DNA from: Kineosporia mesophila
Lineage (GTDB): Bacteria > Actinomycetota > Actinomycetes > Actinomycetales > Kineosporiaceae
Length of the DNA stretch: 64,000 nucleotides
Assembly: GCF_021129235.1 (NCBI RefSeq)
Contig: NZ_JAJOMA010000001.1
Location: 62,001-126,000, forward strand
Reading direction: 5' to 3'
Each line of letters opens with the position of its first letter. Position 1 is the stretch's first letter. The position numbers and the translations under genes were made by a program. Shown in pieces: positions 39,028 to 49,025 of this stretch. The notes below the pieces were generated by a model. That model worked only from the letters and a program-made list of their open reading frames with translations. It made no database searches and was not told where the DNA came from.

Positions 39028-39992
39028 GCGAGCACGAGGGCAACGGCCGCGCTCTTCGCCGGCCCCGTCCGGCCGAGGCCGAGGTGGAGGTCTCCGGCCG
39101 GCCGGAGACCTCCGTGGTGGCCCGCGGGGCCACCACGGAGGAGGGACGCGCCTCCGCCCAGCGGGTCAGCCGGGCGGTCGCCGAGCAGCTGATCGAGGCC
39201 GGGCGGCGTGGCATCCCGAGTGCCGTCCCCGACCTGCCGCAGCCGACCGGCCGAGCCGAACTGCAGGACCGCCCGAACGACGCCCGCCGACGCCGGGGAC
39301 CCGGGTCCCGCGTCCACCGTTTACGTGTGGACTGGCACGACGCCACCCCCGCAGCTCTCACCGGGCTCACCCGGCGGATCGCCCCCACCGGCGTCCTGAT
39401 CGGTCGGGGCACCGACGGCACGCAGATGCGGGCCTCGCTGTTCCGGTCCACCCCGGCCCGCCTGATCGTCATCGGACAGCACCGGCTGGGCCGTCTCCTG
39501 CTGCTGCGGGCCGCGGCCGCCGGGGCGCGCCCGGTGGTGCTGGCCGACGCGCTCGGCGCCTGGGAGGAGTTCGCCGCCCGGCTGGGGCAGACCGGGACCG
39601 GCACCACCGTGCTGCCGGCCGAGGCCCCGTTCCTGATGGGTGGGTCGGGGACGGAGCCGCTGTTCGTGCTGCACTCGGCCGACGAGGACCCGGCGACCGC
39701 CTTCGAGGAGATGTCCCAGGAGGGCTGGCGCTGCGACGCGGTGCTGACCCCCCGGATCAGCCCCGAGGTGCTCACCGCCCTGCGTCTGGGCGGGCTGCTG
39801 GTCACCGGCCGGCTCGGCGCGCAGGACGCGGCGCGGCTGTGCGCCACCCGTCTGGTGGGCGAGTTGACCCCCGACGTGCTGACCGGCCTGTCCGACGACA
39901 CGGTGGCCGTGGTCGCCGACGGCCGCGCCCGGATGATGCGCGTGGAGGAGTCCCCAGGTGAGGAGGCTCTGCTCGGCCTACCGTGGCATTGA
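39024..39992 (+). CDS. unknown protein at the end of the ESX operon
   Basis: 322 residues, ATGA overlap with eccA. A disordered Arg/Glu-rich N-terminus (1-95) precedes a compact alpha/beta domain with strands such as ARLIVIGQHRLGRLLLLRAA, GARPVVLADAL, TEPLFVLHSAD and TVAVVADGRARMMRV. The alternation resembles a nucleotide-binding or ATPase-derived fold without a P-loop, and a tie to the soluble part of EccE or to a degenerate EccC domain is possible. I do not assign a family. Strict coupling to the beta-helix/EccA gene suggests the two products work together. Confidence 0.65.
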   Translation: MSEHEGNGRALRRPRPAEAEVEVSGRPETSVVARGATTEEGRASAQRVSRAVAEQLIEAGRRGIPSAVPDLPQPTGRAELQDRPNDARRRRGPGSRVHRLRVDWHDATPAALTGLTRRIAPTGVLIGRGTDGTQMRASLFRSTPARLIVIGQHRLGRLLLLRAAAAGARPVVLADALGAWEEFAARLGQTGTGTTVLPAEAPFLMGGSGTEPLFVLHSADEDPATAFEEMSQEGWRCDAVLTPRISPEVLTALRLGGLLVTGRLGAQDAARLCATRLVGELTPDVLTGLSDDTVAVVADGRARMMRVEESPGEEALLGLPWH

Positions 39993-40050
39993 ACCCGGCA
40001 CCGTTCAATGCCTGCGAGTTCCACCTCCACCAGCGGATACCCTTGACCGT

Positions 40051-41691
40051 GTGACTCCCGACGAACTGTCCTCCGCGATCCGGGCGTGCCTGGAGGCCGC
40101 CGTCGCTGCCGGTGAACTGACCGTCAGCGTCCCCGACGAGATCCGCGTGGAGCGACCGAGGCAGCGCGAGCACGGCGACTGGTCCACCAACATCGCTCTT
40201 CAGCTCGCCAAGCCGGCCGGCAGGCCGCCGCGCGCGGTCGCCGAGCTGCTGTCGGCCCGTCTGGTCGACCTGCCGGGTGTGAAGAGCGTCGACATCGCCG
40301 GGCCGGGCTTCCTCAACATCGTGGTCGACACCGCCTCGGCGGCCGAGCTGGTGCGCACCATCGTCGGCGCCGGCACCGCCTACGGGCAGAACCAGCAGCT
40401 TGCCGGCACCGTGCTGAACCTGGAATTCGTCTCGGCCAACCCCACCGGCCCGCTGCACATCGGCCACACCCGGTGGGCGGCGCTCGGCGACGCCCTGGCC
40501 CGGGTGCTCACGGCCAGCGGCGCGCAGGTCACCCGCGAGTACTACGTGAACGACGCCGGGGCCCAGATGGACCGTTTCGGCGGCTCGATCCTGGCCCGGC
40601 TGCGGGGCACCGACATCCCCGAGGGCGGCTACCACGGTGAGTACGTCGCCGAGCTGGCCGCCAAGGTGCGCGAGCAGCGTCCCGATGTCGACGACCTGCC
40701 CGAGGCCGAGGCCCTGATCGTCGCGCGGGAGGTCGGCTATGCTATTCAGCTGGCCGAGAACCGGCAGACACTCAGCAATTTCGGTGTCGAGTTCGACGTC
40801 TGGTTCTCCGAGCGCACGCTGCACGAGTCCGGTGCCGTCGAGCAGGCCGTGGCACGGCTGCGCGAGCAGGGCCACGTGGACGACCGTGACGGTGCTGTCT
40901 GGCTGCGCACCACCGACTTCGGTGACGACAAAGACCGGGTGCTGATCAAGGCCGACGGGGAGAAGACCTATTTCGCCGCCGACGCCGCCTACTGGCTGTC
41001 GGTGCGTGACCGGGGCTTCCCGAAGAAGATCTACATGCTCGGTGCCGACCACCACGGCTACGTACAGCGGCTCAAGGCGATCGCGGCCTGCGCCGGCGAC
41101 GACCCGGAGACCTCGATCGAGGTGCTGATCGGTCAGCTGGTCAGCGTGGGCGGCGCCCGGCTGAGCAAGCGGGCCGGCAACATCATCGAGCTGAAAGACC
41201 TGGTCGACTGGCTGGGTGCCGACGCCGTGCGATACAGCCTGGCCCGCTACCCGGCCGACTCGCCGCTCACGCTCGACGGTGAGGTGCTGCAGAAGAAGAC
41301 GAACGACAACCCGGTCTTCTACGTGCAGTACGCCCACGCCCGGCTCTGCTCGCTGGCCAACCAGGCCCGCGAGCACGGGGTGGACCGCTCGGTGTTCGAG
41401 CCGTCGCTGCTCGACCACGTCACCGAGAACGCCCTGATCGCCGCGCTCGCCCAATTCCCGGCGATCGTGGCCCAGTCGGCCGAACTGCGTGAACCGCACC
41501 GGGTGGCGCGGCATCTCGAGGTCGTGGCCGGTGCATTCCACAAGTGGTACGACGAGTGCCGGGTCACGCCGCGCGGTGACGACCCGGTGGAAGACGTGCA
41601 CCGCACCCGGCTCTGGCTGGCCGAGGCCAGCCGGCAGGTGCTGGCCAACGGTCTGAACCTGCTGGGCGTGGGCGCGCCCGAGCGAATGTGA
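40051..41691 (+). CDS. argS: arginyl-tRNA synthetase
   Basis: 546 residues from GTG 40051. Class I synthetase charging tRNA-Arg: N-terminal additional domain (1-100), HIGH-type motif NPTGPLHIGHTRWA near 130-143, the KMSKS-equivalent ARLSKRAGN near 371, and a helical anticodon-binding C-terminus ending LNLLGVGAPERM. The longer frame from 39958 overlaps the previous gene and is not needed. There is no Shine-Dalgarno, and TACCCT sits about ten bases before the start, so the mRNA may be leaderless. Followed by lysA after 31 bases, a common actinobacterial pair. Confidence 0.95.
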   Translation: MTPDELSSAIRACLEAAVAAGELTVSVPDEIRVERPRQREHGDWSTNIALQLAKPAGRPPRAVAELLSARLVDLPGVKSVDIAGPGFLNIVVDTASAAELVRTIVGAGTAYGQNQQLAGTVLNLEFVSANPTGPLHIGHTRWAALGDALARVLTASGAQVTREYYVNDAGAQMDRFGGSILARLRGTDIPEGGYHGEYVAELAAKVREQRPDVDDLPEAEALIVAREVGYAIQLAENRQTLSNFGVEFDVWFSERTLHESGAVEQAVARLREQGHVDDRDGAVWLRTTDFGDDKDRVLIKADGEKTYFAADAAYWLSVRDRGFPKKIYMLGADHHGYVQRLKAIAACAGDDPETSIEVLIGQLVSVGGARLSKRAGNIIELKDLVDWLGADAVRYSLARYPADSPLTLDGEVLQKKTNDNPVFYVQYAHARLCSLANQAREHGVDRSVFEPSLLDHVTENALIAALAQFPAIVAQSAELREPHRVARHLEVVAGAFHKWYDECRVTPRGDDPVEDVHRTRLWLAEASRQVLANGLNLLGVGAPERM

Positions 41692-41722
41692 ACCATCAGA
41701 CGTGAGGAAGAGCGGAAGCATC

Positions 41723-43150
41723 ATGGGTGCGCATGAGGCGGGCGAGCTGCACAGCCCGGGGTACGGCGGCGTGGCGACGGTTCCGGCCTGGCTGAGGCCG
41801 CCGGACGACGTCAACGACCTGCAGGCGGGGCTGTGGTCCCAGACCGTCCACCGGGCGGACGACGGTGCGCTGAAGATCGGCGGCGTGAGCGTCGCCGATC
41901 TGGCGGCCGAGTTCGGCACGCCCGCCTTCGTGCTCGACGAGGTCGACTTCCGCGCTCGCGCAACGGGTTTCCGTGATGCCTTCGACTCGGCCTTCGCCGA
42001 GGTCGGCGGCGCGGACGTCTACTACGCGGGCAAGGCCTTCCTCTGCACGGCGGTCGCCCGCTGGATCGCCGAAGACGGTCTCTTCCTCGACACCTGCTCC
42101 GGCGGCGAACTCGCCGTCGCGCTCCGGGCCGGTGTGCCCGGCGAGCGGATCGCCCTGCACGGCAACAACAAGCTCGAGAGCGAGATCGACCGGGCGGTCG
42201 CGGCCGGCGTCGGCCGCATCGTCATCGACTCGATGATCGAGATCGACCGCGTCGCCGAGGCCGCGGCCCGGCACGGCGTGGTGCAGCCGGTGTTCGTCCG
42301 GGTCACGGTCGGTGTCGAGGCCCATACCCACGAATACGTCTCGACCGCGCACGAAGACCAGAAGTTCGGTCTCTCCCTCGCGGGTGGTGTCGCGGCCGAG
42401 GCGATCGCGAAGGTCATGAACACCCCGTCGCTGCGTCTGCTCGGCCTGCACAGCCACATCGGGTCGCAGATCTTCGACACCCAGGGCTTCGAGGTGGCCG
42501 CGCGCCGCCTGCTCGGCCTGCACGCCGCGGTGGAGAAGAACCACGGCGTGGTGTTGCCCGAGATCGACCTGGGCGGCGGCTTCGGCATCGCCTACACCAG
42601 CCAGCACGACCCGCTCGAGCCGAAGGCCCTGGCCGACCAGCTCGCCGAGCTCGTCATCCGCGAGTGCCGGGGCCTGGGCATCTCGGTGCCGCGGGTCTCG
42701 ATCGAGCCGGGCCGGGCGATCGCCGGGCCCAGCACGTTCACGCTCTACCGGGTCGGCACGCTGAAAGACGTCACCATCGACCACGGCGGCGTGCGCCGTT
42801 ACGTGTCGGTGGACGGCGGCATGAGCGACAACATCCGCACCGCGCTCTACGACGCCGACTACTCGTGCACCCTGGCCTCCCGCTCCTCCGACGCCCCGGC
42901 CGCGCTCTGCCGCGTGGTGGGCAAGCACTGCGAGAGCGGCGACATCGTGGTGCGCGACGAGTTCCTGCCCGGCGACGTGGCCCCCGGCGACCTGCTCGCC
43001 GTCCCCGGCACCGGCGCCTACTGCCGCAGCATGGCCAGCCAGTACAACCACGTGCCCCGCCCGCCGGTGATCGCCGTGCGTGACGGCCAGGCCCGTGTGA
43101 TCGTCCGTCGGGAAACTGAGGACGACCTGCTTGCCCTGGATGTCGGCTGA
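41723..43150 (+). CDS. lysA: diaminopimelate decarboxylase
   Basis: 475 residues from ATG 41723 (GGAAG four bases before; a GTG at 41702 is possible). PLP enzyme of the fold III type that makes lysine from meso-diaminopimelate. Schiff-base lysine 104 lies in VYYAGKAFL; HSHIGSQI and the Gly-rich DLGGGFGIAY bind the cofactor phosphate; EPGRAIAGPS and the partner-site GKHCESGD (catalytic cysteine) follow. Cotranscribed with argS and ended by a good terminator. Confidence 0.95.
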   Translation: MGAHEAGELHSPGYGGVATVPAWLRPPDDVNDLQAGLWSQTVHRADDGALKIGGVSVADLAAEFGTPAFVLDEVDFRARATGFRDAFDSAFAEVGGADVYYAGKAFLCTAVARWIAEDGLFLDTCSGGELAVALRAGVPGERIALHGNNKLESEIDRAVAAGVGRIVIDSMIEIDRVAEAAARHGVVQPVFVRVTVGVEAHTHEYVSTAHEDQKFGLSLAGGVAAEAIAKVMNTPSLRLLGLHSHIGSQIFDTQGFEVAARRLLGLHAAVEKNHGVVLPEIDLGGGFGIAYTSQHDPLEPKALADQLAELVIRECRGLGISVPRVSIEPGRAIAGPSTFTLYRVGTLKDVTIDHGGVRRYVSVDGGMSDNIRTALYDADYSCTLASRSSDAPAALCRVVGKHCESGDIVVRDEFLPGDVAPGDLLAVPGTGAYCRSMASQYNHVPRPPVIAVRDGQARVIVRRETEDDLLALDVG

Positions 43151-43176
43151 CAGTTGGTCAGCAGGGGAAGTAGGCG

Positions 43177-43220
43177 GACGGCGCCGAGCATGCATCGAGC
43201 TCGGTGCCGTCTTCCTTTTG
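43177..43220 (+). terminator. intrinsic terminator of argS-lysA
   Basis: GACGGCGCCGAGC (43177-43189) pairs with GCTCGGTGCCGTC (43199-43211) at 12 of 13 positions plus a G-U pair, followed by TTCCTTTT. It lies 27 bases past the lysA stop and just before the XRE gene. Confidence 0.8.
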
Positions 43221-43236
43221 CCCTGATACTGAGTCG

Positions 43237-43542
43237 ATGAGCCGAACCCCCGCCGGGGTACCCCGGGCGATGCGCAGGCTGGGTACCGACCTGGCCACGT
43301 GGCGGCGGATCCGGCGGCTGACGGTCGAGGAGCTGTCGCAGCGCTCGGGGGTCGGGGTCGCGACGATCACCCGTCTGGAAGGCGGGCAGGGCGCACCGCT
43401 GGAGCACGTGATGCGGGTGGCGGCCGCGCTGGGCGTCGGGGAGGTACTGGCCACGGCTCTGACACCGCGCAATGTGCTGGCGCGCAGCACCCCGGTGACG
43501 TCCCGGAACCCTCCGGCGCCCAAGAGTCCCCCTAAAGCCTGA
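43237..43542 (+). CDS. small XRE-family regulator
   Basis: 101 residues from ATG 43237. HTH_3 domain at about 15-75: TWRRIRRLTVEELSQRSGVG, ATITRLEGGQG, then a last helix VMRVAAALGVGE. A Pro/Ser-rich tail follows. There is no ribosome site, and TGATACT lies about ten bases before the start, so it may be leaderless. Flanked by terminators on both sides, so it is monocistronic. Target unknown; the divergent or adjacent lysA and mut genes are possible. Confidence 0.82.
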   Translation: MSRTPAGVPRAMRRLGTDLATWRRIRRLTVEELSQRSGVGVATITRLEGGQGAPLEHVMRVAAALGVGEVLATALTPRNVLARSTPVTSRNPPAPKSPPKA

Positions 43543-43570
43543 CCACGTACCCGCAGAAAGCCTGGTGGAC

Positions 43571-43590
43571 GGGGCTGTCAGCCCCCTTTT
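43571..43590 (+). terminator. intrinsic terminator after the XRE gene
   Basis: GGGGCT (43571-43576) and AGCCCC (43580-43585) form a tight hairpin followed by CTTTT. Lies 28 bases past the XRE stop and 63 before mutA. Confidence 0.75.
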
Positions 43591-43652
43591 CTGTGGCGTA
43601 GTTCAAGTATGGGCCCTGTGCGGGAGGGCCTGGCCTTCCTAAGCTGAGGCCC

Positions 43653-45422
43653 ATGGACGATCTGTCGCTCGCCGCGCTGTTCGATCCGGCCGAGCGCGCC
43701 TCCTGGCTCAAGCTGGTGGCCTCGGCCCTGGTCAAGGCCGGCCGGATGACGCCCGATCAAGACCCGGCCGAGGCAGAACGTCTGCTCACCAGCTTCACCT
43801 ACGACGGCATCGGGGTGCGCCCGCTCTACACGCAGGACGACGCGATCGGCGACGACGTGGTCGGGGTGCCGGGCCGGGCGCCCTTCACCCGGGGCCCGCG
43901 GATCACCTCGGCAGACGGCTGGGACGTGCGTCAACGTCACCTCGACCCCGACCCGGCGGTCACCCACGAGGCGGTGATGGCCGATCTGGAGAACGGCGTC
44001 ACCTCGCTCTGGCTGGCGGGAATGCCGCCGGGCAGCCTGAAGCAGGTGCTCGACGGGGTGCTGCTCGACCTGGCGCCGGTGGTGCTCGACGCCGGTACCG
44101 CCACCCGCGAGACGGCGGACGAGTTCCTGGCGCTTCTCGGTGACGTCCAGCCGCCCGGTGGCAATCTCGGTGCCGACCCGATCGGCCTGCGGGCCCGGCT
44201 CGGCCCCTCCTACGAGCCGGACCTGACCGAACTCGCCGCTCTGGCCCGGCGCTCGCCGGTGCCGGTCGCCACCGTGGACGCCACGATCTATCACGACGCG
44301 GGGGCGAGCGACGCCCAGGAGCTGGGCGCCTCCCTGGCCACCGGGGTGGCTTACCTGCGGGCCCTGACCGATGCCGGGCTGGACCTCGCGCAGGCCTTCG
44401 ACCAGCTCGAGTTCCGTTACGCGGCGAACGCCGACCAGTTCCTGGTCATCGCCAAACTACGGGCCGCACGCCGACTCTGGTCGCGGATGGCCGAGGTCTG
44501 CGGAGCCGGGCAGGCCACCGGCCAGCGGCAGCACGCCGTCACCTCGTCGGCCATGATGACCCGCCGCGACCCCTGGGTGAACCTGCTGCGCACCACCCTG
44601 GCCGCGTTCGGCGCCGGGGTCGGCGGGGCCGGGGCGGTCACCGTGCAGCCGTTCGACGCCGCGATCGGGCTGCCCGACGCGTTCTCCCGGCGCATCGCCC
44701 GCAACACCTCCTCGCTGCTGGTGATGGAGTCGCACCTGGCCCGGGTCACCGACCCGGCCGGGGGCTCCTGGTACGTCGAGCAGCTCACCGACGAGCTGGC
44801 TCAGGCGGCGTGGAGCGAGTTCACGGCCCTCGAACGGGAGGGCGGGATGCTCGCCGCGCTCAGGAAGGGCCGGTTCGCGGCGGAAATCGGCGAGGTCTGG
44901 CAGCGGCGGGCGCGGAATCTGGCGCTGCGGAAGGACCCGCTGACCGGGGTGAGCGAGTTCCCCCACCTCGGTGAGCCCGAGGTCGTCCGCAAACCCCTGC
45001 CGAAACAGCCGGGCGGCGGGCTGCCCGGGCACCGTTACGCCGAGGAGTACGAGGCGCTGCGCGACGCAGCGGGCGACGCCCGGATCTTCATCGCCACCAT
45101 CGGCCCGGTCGCCGTGCATACCGCTCGGGCCTCGTTCGCCGCCAACCTCTTCCAGGCCGGCGGCCTCCAGACCCCGACGGGGGAGGGGGCCCGGGGATTC
45201 CGGGAGAGCGGCGCGACCGTCGCCTGCCTGGCCTCCAGCGACAAGTTCTACGCCGAGCACGCCGAACCGGTCGCGAGGGAACTGAAAGAAGCCGGGGCGC
45301 AATACGTCCTGCTCGCCGGGAAACCGGCGGACCACGCGGGTGTCGACGCGTACGTGTTCGCCGGGGTGGATGCTCTGGCCGTGCTGCGCGATGTGCACCG
45401 GCGAATCGGGATCGGGAGCTGA
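43653..45422 (+). CDS. mutA: methylmalonyl-CoA mutase, small (beta) subunit
   Basis: 589 residues. Non-catalytic partner of MutB; converts no substrate itself but stabilises the heterodimer. It shows the mutase barrel fold with RPLYTQDD, ATIYHDAGASDAQELG and EVCGAGQATG, and a degenerate C-terminal B12-like domain without the DxHxxG motif, as expected for the small subunit. Six bases separate its stop from mutB. The pair brings propionyl-CoA carbon into succinyl-CoA or supplies methylmalonyl-CoA for polyketides and branched acids. Confidence 0.93.
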   Translation: MDDLSLAALFDPAERASWLKLVASALVKAGRMTPDQDPAEAERLLTSFTYDGIGVRPLYTQDDAIGDDVVGVPGRAPFTRGPRITSADGWDVRQRHLDPDPAVTHEAVMADLENGVTSLWLAGMPPGSLKQVLDGVLLDLAPVVLDAGTATRETADEFLALLGDVQPPGGNLGADPIGLRARLGPSYEPDLTELAALARRSPVPVATVDATIYHDAGASDAQELGASLATGVAYLRALTDAGLDLAQAFDQLEFRYAANADQFLVIAKLRAARRLWSRMAEVCGAGQATGQRQHAVTSSAMMTRRDPWVNLLRTTLAAFGAGVGGAGAVTVQPFDAAIGLPDAFSRRIARNTSSLLVMESHLARVTDPAGGSWYVEQLTDELAQAAWSEFTALEREGGMLAALRKGRFAAEIGEVWQRRARNLALRKDPLTGVSEFPHLGEPEVVRKPLPKQPGGGLPGHRYAEEYEALRDAAGDARIFIATIGPVAVHTARASFAANLFQAGGLQTPTGEGARGFRESGATVACLASSDKFYAEHAEPVARELKEAGAQYVLLAGKPADHAGVDAYVFAGVDALAVLRDVHRRIGIGS

Positions 45423-45428
45423 GCCGAC

Positions 45429-47561
<2,133 letters not shown>

Positions 47562-47571
47562 AGTGCTCGGC

Positions 47572-47838
47572 ATGGCTGACGTATGCACCCATCTCGACAC
47601 GATCCACGAGGTCACCCCCAGTGCCACCGGCTGCGAGGACTGCCTGAAGTCCGGCGGCACCTGGGTCCACCTGCGCCTGTGTCGCGAGTGCGGCCATATG
47701 GGCTGCTGCGACTCCTCGCCCTCGAAGCACGCGACTGCGCACTTCCACTCCACCGGGCACCCGATCGTCCAGTCCGCCGAGCCCGGTGAGGACTGGCTCT
47801 GGTGCTTCCGCGACGAAGTGGCCTTCGAGCTGGGATGA
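47572..47838 (+). CDS. stand-alone UBP-type zinc finger protein
   Basis: 88 residues from ATG 47572, ten bases after the mutB stop. The whole protein is a ubiquitin-protease-type zinc finger: CTHLD, CEDCLKSGGTWVHLRLCREC, GHMGCCDSSPSKHATAHFHS, and TGHPIV. These supply the usual Cys/His ligands. In eukaryotes the fold binds ubiquitin's free C-terminus; bacterial stand-alone versions have no settled role. Its last four bases overlap the meaB start, so it is made together with the mutase chaperone. Confidence 0.85.
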   Translation: MADVCTHLDTIHEVTPSATGCEDCLKSGGTWVHLRLCRECGHMGCCDSSPSKHATAHFHSTGHPIVQSAEPGEDWLWCFRDEVAFELG

Positions 47839-48809
47839 GGCCACCATTCGATCCCCAGGAGGCGGCCCGGCACGTCCGCGCCGGGTCGCGTGCCTGGATC
47901 GCCCGGGCGATCACCCTGGTCGAGTCCACCCGGCCCGACCACCGGCGGTCGGCCCAGCACCTGCTGTCCTTGCTGGCCCAGGATGTCCCCCGCACCATCC
48001 GGGTGGGCGTCACAGGGGTGCCGGGGGCGGGTAAGTCGACGCTGATCGACGCCCTCGGGGGCCGGCTCCTCGACGCCGGGCACGCGGTCGCGGTGCTCGC
48101 GGTCGACCCGTCGTCGTCGCGTCACGGCGGCAGCATTCTCGGTGACAAGACCCGGATGCCCCGGCTGGCAACCGATCCGAAGGCGTTCGTGCGTCCCTCA
48201 CCGAGCGCGGGCACCCTGGGTGGGGTCGCCCGGGCGACCCGGGAAGCGATGGTCGTGCTGGAGGCGGCCGGGTACGACGTGGTCATCGTCGAGACGGTCG
48301 GCGTGGGGCAGTCCGAGACCACCGTCGCCCAGATGGTCGACACTTTTCTGCTGCTCACCCTGGCCCGTTCCGGAGATCAGTTGCAGGGCATCAAGAAAGG
48401 TGTGCTGGAGCTCGCCGACGTGATCGCGGTGAACAAGGCCGACGGTCCGCACCAGGCGGAGGCGTGGCGGGCCGCCCGGGAACTCAGCGGGGCGCTGCGT
48501 CTTCTCGGAACCGGCGACGAGACACCGGTTCTCACTTGCTCGGCCCTGGAGGGCACCGGGCTGGACGAGGTGTGGGCCCAGGTGCTCAGACACCGGTCGG
48601 AACTGGGTGAGGAGCTGGAGGCCCGGCGCCGGCGGCAGCTCATCGGCTGGACCTGGTCGATGGTGCGCGACACCCTGATCGACCAGTTGCGCGAGTCCTC
48701 CGCCGTGCGCGAGCTCACCCCCGTCGTCGAGGGGCAGGTGCTGGCCGGTGAGCTGACCCCCGCGGCCGCCGCCGAGCAGATCCTGCGGGCTCTCAAAGAC
48801 CAGAATTGA
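47835..48809 (+). CDS. meaB: MeaB, methylmalonyl-CoA mutase chaperone GTPase
   Basis: 324 residues from ATG 47835 (ATGA overlap). G3E GTPase of the MeaB/ArgK group: P-loop GVPGAGKST (about 60-68), the switch region VDPSSSRHGGSILGDKTRM, Walker B VVIVETVGVGQSE, the NKAD specificity motif, and a helical C-terminal dimerisation domain. MeaB loads and protects MutB's adenosylcobalamin. Last gene of the mut operon. Confidence 0.95.
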   Translation: MRPPFDPQEAARHVRAGSRAWIARAITLVESTRPDHRRSAQHLLSLLAQDVPRTIRVGVTGVPGAGKSTLIDALGGRLLDAGHAVAVLAVDPSSSRHGGSILGDKTRMPRLATDPKAFVRPSPSAGTLGGVARATREAMVVLEAAGYDVVIVETVGVGQSETTVAQMVDTFLLLTLARSGDQLQGIKKGVLELADVIAVNKADGPHQAEAWRAARELSGALRLLGTGDETPVLTCSALEGTGLDEVWAQVLRHRSELGEELEARRRRQLIGWTWSMVRDTLIDQLRESSAVRELTPVVEGQVLAGELTPAAAAEQILRALKDQN

Positions 48810-48837
48810 GGACGAGGCTGAGCTCCCGCTGTCCGGG

Positions 48838-48954
48838 TCAGCCTTCCAGCGCCTCGGGTATCAGGAAGTTCGCCTCGCAGGCCGGGCCGGTCGCCCGCCC
48901 GAAGACGTAGGTCAGGACTTCGGCCACCTCGGTCTGCCCGTCGGTGGTGGCCAT
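48838..48954 (-). CDS. possible 38-residue protein or gene remnant
   Basis: ATG 48954 to TGA 48838 on the minus strand reads MATTDGQTEVAEVLTYVFGR and ends NFLIPEALEG, with almost all third positions G or C, unlike the other frames. A purine-rich GGAGGAGG lies about 20 bases upstream, which is too far for a usual site. Either a small protein or the 3' end of a lost gene. Not recognised. Confidence 0.35.
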   Translation of the reverse strand: MATTDGQTEVAEVLTYVFGRATGPACEANFLIPEALEG

Positions 48955-49025
48955 CCGTCACCCGGTCGGCCTCCTCCAGTCGTTCTCTCATCTTCGTCAC
49001 AGCCGGTACCTGTGAGAATGCGGGC

